Shown here in pieces: positions 1-8,147 of a stretch of 64,000 nucleotides of DNA (position 1 is its first letter; each line of letters opens with the position of its first letter). The notes under the pieces are model-generated. The model saw only the letters and a program-made list of their open reading frames with translations, was not told the DNA's origin and did no database searches. A program made the translations under genes and the position numbers. The DNA lies in contig NZ_JSVC01000006.1 in the NCBI RefSeq assembly GCF_000814475.1, positions 1 to 64,000 on the forward strand, read 5' to 3'. Origin of the DNA: Flavihumibacter solisilvae (GTDB taxonomy: Bacteria > Bacteroidota > Bacteroidia > Chitinophagales > Chitinophagaceae).

Positions 1-441
1 AGCACCAAAACGATTCTCCATGAATGATCGCGATGAAGCGTCCATTTCATTTCCTCTTCCTCTCCCCGCCTCTATCCCGCTGCTGACAGCCTCACCCGGT
101 GTTTCTCCACCCGATGATTTCTTTTGGATGAAACTTGCCAGCGGCTTTCTTTGCACTTTCTCTTCATGCTCCTCTTCTTCACATTGGGAACATTTTCTTT
201 GCACACGTTCCTCTTCCTCACATTGAGCACATTTCCGCTGCACAAAAGACTCTGCGGGCATACGCATTACATGGTCGGCCATGGTATCTGCCTCCAGTTC
301 CAAGGGATCATCCTTCGCCCCGATAGTCAGTTTAAATTGGATGGGTTCTTCGTGCAAAGCAGTTGCCGCAGGCGTTTGAACCGCTGCGGGCGTGCCGGTT
401 GAAGTCGGCGACACAAGGACATTAGTGCTGTGCGCATTCAT
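1..441 (-). CDS. DUF4157 protein, N-terminal part (runs off left edge)
   Basis: This is an open frame of 147 codons from an ATG at 441 to base 1, with no stop. The ATG overlaps the last 20 bases of the upstream DUF4157 gene, which implies translational coupling. The N-terminus is Thr/Pro/Ala-rich. It is followed by ELEADTMADHVMRMP (about residues 60-74), then two knuckles, QRKCAQCEEEE and QRKCSQCEEEE, and then QRKPLASFIQKK. The visible part ends at SRSFMENRFGA, the usual opening of the DUF4157 core, so the metallopeptidase-like motif and any C-terminal domain lie outside the window. DUF4157 proteins are a known marker of eCIS loci and often carry toxin domains. The Cys pairs look like metal- or disulfide-forming elements (inference). 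A cargo role is likely but unproven. Confidence 0.85.
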   Translation of the reverse strand, partial: MNAHSTNVLVSPTSTGTPAAVQTPAATALHEEPIQFKLTIGAKDDPLELEADTMADHVMRMPAESFVQRKCAQCEEEERVQRKCSQCEEEEHEEKVQRKPLASFIQKKSSGGETPGEAVSSGIEAGRGRGNEMDASSRSFMENRFGA

Positions 442-1900
442 TTTCTTTGCTGTCCCATTTTAAGGTGAGCCACTTTTGTTTCTTTTCACGCCAGAATTCA
501 ACATTTTCCCCTTCGATGATGCCTGGCTCTCCTTCCTTGCTACCGCTACTGATGGCTACTTTCCTCCAGGCTGCTTTTATTTTCTCTATGTCGGCACTTT
601 TGCTGAGGTCCAGCGGCCCCTTCTTCGCCAGTTCAGTTGCAAAGGCATCACTTAAAATTGCCCCATTCAATGGCGCACTTAAGCGATATCCCAGGATGAT
701 GGCGTTTGGGAATTTTTCACTGAAGATCTTTGCCGGTGCCTTACAGATGGTCGCACAACTGGTACTCACCACCACTTTTACGCGGTTAAGTTTTTTCGAG
801 ATCAGGCTCATATTGAAGCATGACTCGCTTGTATCGTTGGTAAACAACCCCGGCCTTCCCTTCTGCGCATACTGGTGCCCGGAAAAGAATATAAGATCTG
901 AAACTTCAAATGCCTTGATGGCCGCTTCAGTTATACTCTTGTCCTGCGGCTCAGGATCATCTCCTTTCCATTCACCGCTCGGCAGACCCGCGGTTCCTGC
1001 TGCAATATCGAAACCAAGTTTCCCGGAATGCCTGAGGAAACGACGACTGTAATCATACCCGGATGCCACATATCCCAGCAATGGTTTCTGCAGGATCTCT
1101 TTTAATTTTATTGCAGCCTTACTTTTGCTTTTTGACAGGTAGGTGACGATCTCAATCCGCTGGTCAACGGGTATGGTCAATGCTTTTTCCTTCGCGGTTT
1201 CTATATCTGCGTCCGGCATCTTTGGATCCTTAACTGACTTTACTGCATAGGCCGCTGCCAGGATCCGGTTTACACCTCCTTCACCAATGGCGCTGGCTTT
1301 TTTTGCATCATCAGCATGTGACACAAGGTTATCCAGGTCTGAAAGTGTGAGGCCGTTTAATAACGCCAGCATTTGAACAATCGACATCCCGTTCAGCAGG
1401 GTATATGCTGCACCCCAACCTGCATTGTCATTTTTGGCTATGTATTCTCCCAGTTTTTCAGCGTCCGTCTTCGGTTCGTCCTTTTTAAAAATAGATTTGG
1501 TGGCAGTCCGTTGCTGGATGGTATGCGCCAGTTCATGGGCAAGCAATTTTTTTCCGTCACTGGTGCCTGGCGAATATTTCCCTTTATCAAACCAGATATC
1601 GTTTCCAACTGTAAAGGCCTGTGCATTTAACCGCTGCGCCAGGTCTGAGGCTTCTGCATCGTCATGAATTTTCACATTTGAAAAATCGGTCCCAAACCTG
1701 CTTTCCATAAAACTCGCGGTCGGCCTTTCAATCGGCTTTCCGTTTTCCTTGCCTGTAGTAATCGCATCACTCACTGACTCACTGGTTACGATGTTTTGAC
1801 TTCCGACAGGGGAATTCTCCTTTCGCTGGACAGGCGAAATGCCTGCGGATTCTGCCGCCGGCACGTGACTTTTTCGCGGTCTTGTTTTTCTGCCCCGCAT
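422..1900 (-). CDS. DUF4157 protein with caspase/CHAT-like C-terminal domain, candidate eCIS effector
   Basis: The protein has 492 aa. A basic, disordered N-terminus (residues 1-60, including PVQRKE) leads into a DUF4157 core: SFMESRFGTDFSNVKIHDD at about 63-81, then LLAHELAHTIQQ at about 119-130, with the zinc-peptidase-like HELAH at 122-126. A helical linker spans about 145-280. The C-terminal part has a strand followed by SGHQ (His342), a second strand followed by STSCAT (Cys382), and AIILGYRLSAP at 400-410. A His after one strand and a Cys after the next is the layout of clan CD (caspase/CHAT) peptidases. The 40-residue spacing fits, but I could not test the fold. No signal peptide is visible. 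The gene starts 10 bases after the Afp15-type ATPase, in a position where eCIS payloads are often found. The HELAH motif may be structural rather than catalytic. Confidence 0.85.
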   Translation of the reverse strand: MRGRKTRPRKSHVPAAESAGISPVQRKENSPVGSQNIVTSESVSDAITTGKENGKPIERPTASFMESRFGTDFSNVKIHDDAEASDLAQRLNAQAFTVGNDIWFDKGKYSPGTSDGKKLLAHELAHTIQQRTATKSIFKKDEPKTDAEKLGEYIAKNDNAGWGAAYTLLNGMSIVQMLALLNGLTLSDLDNLVSHADDAKKASAIGEGGVNRILAAAYAVKSVKDPKMPDADIETAKEKALTIPVDQRIEIVTYLSKSKSKAAIKLKEILQKPLLGYVASGYDYSRRFLRHSGKLGFDIAAGTAGLPSGEWKGDDPEPQDKSITEAAIKAFEVSDLIFFSGHQYAQKGRPGLFTNDTSESCFNMSLISKKLNRVKVVVSTSCATICKAPAKIFSEKFPNAIILGYRLSAPLNGAILSDAFATELAKKGPLDLSKSADIEKIKAAWRKVAISSGSKEGEPGIIEGENVEFWREKKQKWLTLKWDSKENECAQH

Positions 1901-1910
1901 AGGCTCCTGT

Positions 1911-3293
1911 TTAAATGGTTTTACCTTCTTTCCGGAATTCCTTTTTTATGCCCTGCAACAGGTCATCGAGCGAAATCCTGTTGTCCTCCCGGTTCAACGC
2001 CTGTAAGGATGCAGATTGTACTACGTTCATAATAGCGCCCCCCGACAATTCATATAAATGTGCGATCCGCTGCATTTCTTCAGGCGGCGGAATCTCACAC
2101 TTAGGGCTGAAAGCATTGTTCCAGATCCTCAGCCTCTCCTTTTCCTGCGGCTTTGGGAAATGAATAATCGACTGCAATCTCCGGGTGAACGCTTCATCAA
2201 CATTGCTGCGCATATTCGAAGCAAGGATCACAAGTCCTGCATAATCTTCCAGCCGCTGCAATAAATAAGCAATCTCCTGGTTTGCATACCGATCATGTGC
2301 ATCCGAAATATTGGTTCGCTTGCCGAATAAAGCATCCGCCTCATCGAAGAAGAGGATCCAGTTCTTGTTTTCCGCTTTGCGGAATACATTCTCAAGATTC
2401 TTTTCCGTTTCGCCAATGTATTTGGAGATGACCGTTGACAGGTCGACCCGGTAAACATCGAGATGATATAGTTTGCCGAGCAATGAGGCAGTTAGTGTTT
2501 TGCCTGTTCCGGGGGGACCATGAAACAAGACCTTGTAACCCGGCTTTAACTTTTTTTGCATACCCCAGTCGGTTGCAAGAACCTTTCCGTATTTCAACCA
2601 TACACGCAGCTCGTCAAGTTGCTGAGCGGTAAATTCATCCACGACGAGATCTGTCCAATCCATGGATGTAGTAAGACGCCGTGCAGGAAAATCCTGGCTG
2701 AACTGTGGCTTGCGGTAATGACCAGTTGTAAAGAAATCCAGGTATTCTTCAGAAATTCGGAGACTGCCTGAACTGAATGGCTCCCCTGCCCCATCCTGGT
2801 CGAAATGCAGAATATTGTGACCCGAGAATATATGGTCCGGCTCAAAAAGTCTCTGCACCTGGAACCGGCGCCCCAGGTCGTTTCCGGCGAGAATAAAAAA
2901 TGCCGTTTCAACAGTCGGCAGAAACCCGCTGTGCCGGTTTGCCTTAATACCCCCGAACTCGGTATACCCCCGTCCTAACGAAGGGTTGACCATAAAGAAC
3001 ACATCGAGCAAATGTGGTTGAACATGTGGAATGATGGCCAGCATCAGCAACAGGCGTTCATCACGACTCAACTGGTAATAGTTCACGAATTCAGCATAAA
3101 CAGAAGGATCCCCGGTCAGGTCCGGCATAACGTTATGCATGCCATTCCCATTTTTTCCATCTTGAAAATAGCTGCTCAACCGCGCATTGACTACCGCAGT
3201 AAACCATTCCATTTCATGCAGCAATGCTGTTGCATTATGGTTACTTTGGCCATTAGCCTGCACGGCCTCACTGATTACATTGTGTTCAAACAT
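1911..3293 (-). CDS. AAA+ ATPase of contractile injection system (Afp15/Pvc15-like)
   Basis: The protein has 460 aa. The N-terminal half (about 1-215) carries no motif I recognise. The C-terminal half is a single AAA+ module with Walker A GPPGTGKT at about 257-264, Walker B ILFFDEADALFG near 312-323, an arginine-rich segment EAFTRRLQSIIHFPKP, and a small helical lid. In Afp and PVC particles the gp15 ATPase is needed for assembly, probably in sheath/tube completion or cargo handling. It is not a ClpV-type recycling ATPase: it has one AAA module and lacks the Clp N-domain. The gene starts 4 bases after the tape-measure gene and is followed directly by the DUF4157 genes, so it sits between the structural and cargo parts of the operon. 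Confidence 0.9.
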   Translation of the reverse strand: MFEHNVISEAVQANGQSNHNATALLHEMEWFTAVVNARLSSYFQDGKNGNGMHNVMPDLTGDPSVYAEFVNYYQLSRDERLLLMLAIIPHVQPHLLDVFFMVNPSLGRGYTEFGGIKANRHSGFLPTVETAFFILAGNDLGRRFQVQRLFEPDHIFSGHNILHFDQDGAGEPFSSGSLRISEEYLDFFTTGHYRKPQFSQDFPARRLTTSMDWTDLVVDEFTAQQLDELRVWLKYGKVLATDWGMQKKLKPGYKVLFHGPPGTGKTLTASLLGKLYHLDVYRVDLSTVISKYIGETEKNLENVFRKAENKNWILFFDEADALFGKRTNISDAHDRYANQEIAYLLQRLEDYAGLVILASNMRSNVDEAFTRRLQSIIHFPKPQEKERLRIWNNAFSPKCEIPPPEEMQRIAHLYELSGGAIMNVVQSASLQALNREDNRISLDDLLQGIKKEFRKEGKTI

Positions 3294-3297
3294 ATGT

Positions 3298-4659
3298 TCA
3301 CCATTCTACTTCGATCGTGAAATTGTTCCAGGGTAAACGGATCGTCGAAATACCCCAGGGAATATGATCCAGCAATACATCCAATGTTTTTCTTTCTACC
3401 CTCAGCAACCAGCTCTCTTCTTTCCTGTTCACCAACCCGTCGCGCTTCAGGAAATTTTCACGCAGCCCTTCAATTGAGGTGTTTTTTAACGACTTCCAAT
3501 GTGATAATACCGATTGAAGCAGCTGGCTTGCTTCGTTGGTTTCATGTTCCTGTAATTCGACATCAAATGGAACCGGCTCCCCTGCTGGTATACCACATAA
3601 AAGTTTTTCCAGCAGCAACCTGAATTCCGGCTCCCTCACTTTGCCGGTCGCCAGGTAGCAAACCAGGTGAACAGCCTTGTGGGTAGCTTCCTTATTTACA
3701 AACCGGTTGTTCTCCAGCATTCCCAGCCTGTCAAAGAAGTCGGGAAGAAATGCTGCCAACAGGACTATCCCGGCGTTCCTGGCCATATATACCAGGCCGT
3801 TGGTTTCGTTGCCATTTTCTTCCCCAGGCATTTCAGAAAACAAGAGTTCTGCTTCAACCTGTTCGTCTATAACTGGTTTAACTTTCAAAAGTTCTGATGC
3901 CACTGTATTCCCTGCCTGTTCCGCAGAAAACCCGGGCAAATGTTTGGCTAAAGTATTTTTCAACACTTTCAGATTACCAGGATCATTGATGATCGATATG
4001 GCTTCTGTAAACACAGTATCCTGCACCCATCGCCTGATTTGTTGTTGGCTAAAGTTTGCAGGGCCTGCCTGTTCAAAATGCCTGGTGGTAACTTGCAAGA
4101 GGTATGATTCAGCTGTTTGGAATTCGTCAAATGCTGAAATAATCAGCGCTTTTGTGTCATCATTCAATTGAAGTCTCACCCTCATCCATAAAAAAGAATT
4201 GCGCCTGCGATCGTAAAGGAAGCGCCGAAAAGCTCCGGGCTCTTCAGCCATAATTTCCCCTGCAATCTGTTGTATATCCGTGGCATTGCTGTCTGCCCAC
4301 CACGGCAATGAGCCTGTTAACAGGAAATGTTGTAGCAGGGTACATTTCGACCGCAGGGTCGAAAACGTTCTAACCCCCGGCGATGCACCGGACAACTTTC
4401 CCTTAAGGCTTCTTTCAAACCTGTCGCCAAATACAGTTGAAAAAGCACTGGAAAGAGCATCAGGACCAAACTGTCCAAGGTCAATCTCAAGCCTGTCAAT
4501 CCGGATCCATTCATCCTCACCTGCATACCTGGAACTGATATTGTCCACAAGTTCAATGGCCTGTTCCTGAAGATCAACTATGCTGTTCCGCAATAGGAAA
4601 GCACTGTCCTCATCGGGACATTTAAATTCAAACAGCAATTTATTGACCTGGTGTGTCAC
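3298..4659 (-). CDS. Contractile injection system tape-measure protein (Afp14-like)
   Basis: The protein has 453 aa. The N-terminus (VNKLLFEFKCPDEDSAFLL, later IRIDRLEIDLGQFG near 52-65) matches the pattern of the CIS tape-measure family (CIS_TMP), which sets tube length. The rest is helix-rich without catalytic motifs, and the C-terminus contains LLDHIPWGISTIRLPWN, a conserved-looking end segment. The protein lies between the Afp12-type baseplate gene (3-base gap) and the AAA+ ATPase (4-base gap), the same relative place as afp14 in the Serratia antifeeding prophage. At 453 residues it predicts a fairly short particle (inference). No transmembrane segment of the kind found in phage tape measures is obvious. 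Confidence 0.85.
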   Translation of the reverse strand: MTHQVNKLLFEFKCPDEDSAFLLRNSIVDLQEQAIELVDNISSRYAGEDEWIRIDRLEIDLGQFGPDALSSAFSTVFGDRFERSLKGKLSGASPGVRTFSTLRSKCTLLQHFLLTGSLPWWADSNATDIQQIAGEIMAEEPGAFRRFLYDRRRNSFLWMRVRLQLNDDTKALIISAFDEFQTAESYLLQVTTRHFEQAGPANFSQQQIRRWVQDTVFTEAISIINDPGNLKVLKNTLAKHLPGFSAEQAGNTVASELLKVKPVIDEQVEAELLFSEMPGEENGNETNGLVYMARNAGIVLLAAFLPDFFDRLGMLENNRFVNKEATHKAVHLVCYLATGKVREPEFRLLLEKLLCGIPAGEPVPFDVELQEHETNEASQLLQSVLSHWKSLKNTSIEGLRENFLKRDGLVNRKEESWLLRVERKTLDVLLDHIPWGISTIRLPWNNFTIEVEW

Positions 4660-4662
4660 TTT

Positions 4663-7600
4663 TTAACGGTTAATAATGGAACGTGGCCTGTGATCATTAT
4701 CGTCTTCACAATCATCATGACAACAGCCACAGGATTGCAGGCGATCGATCACCCTTACCAAATGATTGTTCACAGGATAATCCGGCATATGTGTGTCCGC
4801 CATTTCTTCCAGCCATTCGCGGTATGCGAGCTCGAAACGTTTCATTTCCAGCCAGCCCACCCACTTTACCCGGGCATGTACATGCGCCGGAAATTCCGCA
4901 TCAATGGTTTTCTCCACCAGGTTACGGAATGTAGGATTTCGTAGTCTTCGTGGCCAGCAGGGCAACACTACCGTAACCCGGAAAGAATAGGGATCTTCGT
5001 TGCTGTCGCATGGATCGGCCTGGCAATAGAGATCAAGTTCGAAACCGAAGTACCTCATCAGTTGCAGGATTTCTTCCTCCACATCATCAGCAACCTGCAC
5101 ATTCGCTTCAACCTGTGCCGCGGTCCGTTTGTTGAACATGTAAAGGCTTTTGGCGAGCACTGCTCTTTTTCTTCCATAAATAATGAACGCGTATTTCAAT
5201 TTTACCGGGTCTGTTTCCTCATTGGAAACTATTTCATAGTTCACCCATTCCGCACCAAACTCACGCAGGTCCTTTACCCGCGCCGCGAGAAATTCATACC
5301 GCCGGAACTTAAGTGGTACAGGATTCTTATTGTCTTTATTTACTTCCTGGAAAAGCACAGAGGTCTCATACTTCTTTGTGGCTTTGTTCCATCGCAGGTA
5401 CTCGAGGATCCACGGCATTTTATCAAAACATTTCTTCGCCGGCAGCCGATACACTTTTTTCGCATAAGGTGGAATTTCGGTTGGTTGGTTCAATCGAATA
5501 CCCAGGTCGCAACTGTCAAGGCAGATGTCCAGCAATTCCACATCGATGTTCTGCCCCCTTTCATCCAGTACAATGTCAAGCCTCGGTCTCAGCAGCAAGT
5601 GCTCTACGAGATGGAGCCCTTCGTTGCTGTTGACTTCATGCATCACCCGTTGTAGGTGTTCAAATGCCGCATTCCTTTCCCGTTCAGTTTCAAATTCCGC
5701 ACTTGTTGCCAACAGGGCAGCTTCTTCCATATTGACATCATCATACAGTTCAAATGAATAAGGCCCTCTTGGACCATCACGGCGACCATGCTCCGGCGGA
5801 CCGCTCTTAAACTGGAAAAACTTCCGCTCATCCGCATGTTCCAGGATCGCAGTGATCAGTGTATCTGTACAGCAACCCCGTTTCACCGGCACACTTGTCA
5901 ACAGTGTTCTTTCACGATTTGCAGGGTCAACGACCTTGATTACTTTTTTATGTCGCCCGCCGGCCCTGTGCCGATGGTGCTCACCCGCTGACGGATCGTA
6001 GTCCTCCACTTCAATGGACTCGCTTGCCAGCGTACGTCGCCGGACATCCTGGAATCCCAGTAACCTGCTCACGCGTCTTTCTGCCCCGGAAACATTCCTG
6101 GTATCCCAAACTTTTTGTTTGCTATAGTCGTAGGCCTTCGCGCGATTACTGCTGATTTCAAAGTATTCGTCATTCCGGAGTATCGCTGTCTTGTCCCGGA
6201 TCAATTTCTGGGCTGCACTTTCCGGCATTAACCAGTGCATGATATTCTCATATTCTGAAAGATCTTCACCAAACCTGGCAAGCAGGTGATTGAGGAACCG
6301 GTTACGGCGATCTTCAAAAACGAATGGCGTTTCAACTATTGCAGACAATGCTTTTTCAAAATCATCTTCAATTTGCTCCCAGTTGTTTTCACCACGATCC
6401 ATGGAATCAATAACGAGATATCGGAAATCCTTCAGTTCACTTAATACCCTCGTATAGTAGGTATGTTTTACCTGGTCATCGAAACTAAACAGGTCGCGCA
6501 GGTGATTCAACTGCACAAGGAAATCAGAAAGTAACTGTTCAAAAAAAAGCAGGTAACCTTTCAACTGCAGTGCCTGTGCTTTTCTTTTTGGTGTCGCATC
6601 GGAAGGAAGGTCTTCATGATCACTCACCCCGTAACACATCGGCAGCGAATAGGTGACTGGGTAATAGTCGTCAGTTTCCATATACTCGCCTTCCGGAACA
6701 GGCAGGTCAAGTTCTTTCTCTTCCAGCTCAAGCTTGTATTTCCTTTCCCATGTTTTAAGGTCACGGAATAGTTTCAGCATTCGTTCCGGCCGACGATCAT
6801 CCGGCTTCCCGGTATAATAGGTGATGGTTTCGCGCTCCTTGCAAAAAATCACTTTAGACAGTTCAGGTTTTATGCGGGCGATTTTCCGCTCCTGCCGAAG
6901 TTGGCGGACCCACTGATAAAAGTAATTCACGCCCGAGTCCGGCTGGTCAAAACCGGTGAACGGCAGATGGAAATAAGTGATTGCCTTCAATCCACTGATG
7001 TCCGAGATCTCATTGATCAGGTCAGAAAGACGAATATCACGGAACAAATCTGTCTTCTCTAATTCCGCTTCATCGATAAACCCATGTTCCAAAGCCGGCC
7101 CTTCAAAAATGTCATCGATCTGCCATCCTTTCCCGATCAGCTGCGATAAACTATAAAAGGGAACTGATGGAGTGAAATACTTATATACAGTAAAAAAAAT
7201 CTCTGCAAGCACTTTGTCGGGATCGGCATATTCCTCCAGCGAAATAGACGCACCCAGTCCAAATTCTGCATAGTCAGCCGTATCAATGGTCAGAAAGTCC
7301 TCGCATAAATTGCGGTGACATAACAGGCGGTCAAGCACCTGGTCCCTTACTTCTTCCTTACGATCGTTGTTTTGTGCCACATCCTCTTCGAATTCTATCA
7401 TTACATTATACAGGCCTTCAAACTCCACGATCTTGGCATCCATAACCTTCTTTGTACCCGCAGTAATGGCAATTACTTCGTTGCTGATCCGGGTCCTGAT
7501 TGCCGTTAAGACTTCAACTTCTTTCTTTAACCGGGCGACTTCTTCCTCACGACCTTCCTTACCCGACAGAGCCTCCATTTTTTCTTTGCGCTCATCAATC

Positions 7601-8145
7601 TCTTTTGTCAACTCCTCGATGTATTCTTTTTTCCCTGCAATCACTTTTTCTTTTGAGGTGGGATAAACATCCAGTTTTCCCTGGCATTCTTCAATCTCAT
7701 GGTCCGGACAACTGCAATCCTCATGTGTGTCGAGTCGTGTAACGTTATAGTCCACCCAAACCGGAACTTCGTAATCCTTACTGGGTTGGATCCAGGCGTT
7801 CCTTACGCCTTCGATATCGATGAGGATCCTGCGGTAATCGTTTAATGTGAGCGGTCCATTATGTAAAATCTTTCGTGCCGTGTAGAATATCTGCCGCCAG
7901 CTGTCGGCACCAGGCTTTTCCGGGGCCAGCAAATCCTTCACGTCGAATCCCGAACGGTAGCCGAGATCGGTAATGGCATAACAAACTGCTTCGAGGATGG
8001 TAATGCCTGGATCTGATGGATTGAATTCGGTCCAATTTTCGTGTCCAAGGTCCTCGATCTGCTTGATGCCTTTACGCCTGAGCAAAGGAAAATCTTCGGC
8101 AGGAGTAAGTGGGTTTGCCTTTATGAGTGAAATCGCGTTTGCCAT
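4663..8145 (-). CDS. Large baseplate protein (Afp12-like) with internal coiled coil
   Basis: The protein has 1160 aa. The N-terminus has the baseplate-wedge pattern WTEFNPSDPGITILEAVCYA (about 38-57), followed by NDYRRILIDIEGVRNAWIQ, as in Afp12/gp6-type proteins. Residues about 165-270 form a highly charged, heptad-like stretch (ERKEKMEALSGKEGREEEVA and following) that I read as a coiled-coil insertion. Further on there is a His-rich patch (GEHHRHRAGGRHKK) and many acidic/aromatic segments. The last 20 residues are Cys/Asp-rich (SCGCCHDDCEDD), suggesting a metal site. The gene begins 2 bases after the Afp11-type gene. Its role would be to form the baseplate periphery that triggers sheath contraction. 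The family call rests on the N-terminal motif, size and position. Confidence 0.85.
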   Translation of the reverse strand: MANAISLIKANPLTPAEDFPLLRRKGIKQIEDLGHENWTEFNPSDPGITILEAVCYAITDLGYRSGFDVKDLLAPEKPGADSWRQIFYTARKILHNGPLTLNDYRRILIDIEGVRNAWIQPSKDYEVPVWVDYNVTRLDTHEDCSCPDHEIEECQGKLDVYPTSKEKVIAGKKEYIEELTKEIDERKEKMEALSGKEGREEEVARLKKEVEVLTAIRTRISNEVIAITAGTKKVMDAKIVEFEGLYNVMIEFEEDVAQNNDRKEEVRDQVLDRLLCHRNLCEDFLTIDTADYAEFGLGASISLEEYADPDKVLAEIFFTVYKYFTPSVPFYSLSQLIGKGWQIDDIFEGPALEHGFIDEAELEKTDLFRDIRLSDLINEISDISGLKAITYFHLPFTGFDQPDSGVNYFYQWVRQLRQERKIARIKPELSKVIFCKERETITYYTGKPDDRRPERMLKLFRDLKTWERKYKLELEEKELDLPVPEGEYMETDDYYPVTYSLPMCYGVSDHEDLPSDATPKRKAQALQLKGYLLFFEQLLSDFLVQLNHLRDLFSFDDQVKHTYYTRVLSELKDFRYLVIDSMDRGENNWEQIEDDFEKALSAIVETPFVFEDRRNRFLNHLLARFGEDLSEYENIMHWLMPESAAQKLIRDKTAILRNDEYFEISSNRAKAYDYSKQKVWDTRNVSGAERRVSRLLGFQDVRRRTLASESIEVEDYDPSAGEHHRHRAGGRHKKVIKVVDPANRERTLLTSVPVKRGCCTDTLITAILEHADERKFFQFKSGPPEHGRRDGPRGPYSFELYDDVNMEEAALLATSAEFETERERNAAFEHLQRVMHEVNSNEGLHLVEHLLLRPRLDIVLDERGQNIDVELLDICLDSCDLGIRLNQPTEIPPYAKKVYRLPAKKCFDKMPWILEYLRWNKATKKYETSVLFQEVNKDNKNPVPLKFRRYEFLAARVKDLREFGAEWVNYEIVSNEETDPVKLKYAFIIYGRKRAVLAKSLYMFNKRTAAQVEANVQVADDVEEEILQLMRYFGFELDLYCQADPCDSNEDPYSFRVTVVLPCWPRRLRNPTFRNLVEKTIDAEFPAHVHARVKWVGWLEMKRFELAYREWLEEMADTHMPDYPVNNHLVRVIDRLQSCGCCHDDCEDDNDHRPRSIINR

Positions 8146-8147
8146 AC

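Noticed and set aside
447-1052. 201-codon open frame on the plus strand opposite the DUF4157 gene
   Set aside because: It is antisense to a clear coding sequence with recognisable domains, and its own translation has no family pattern.
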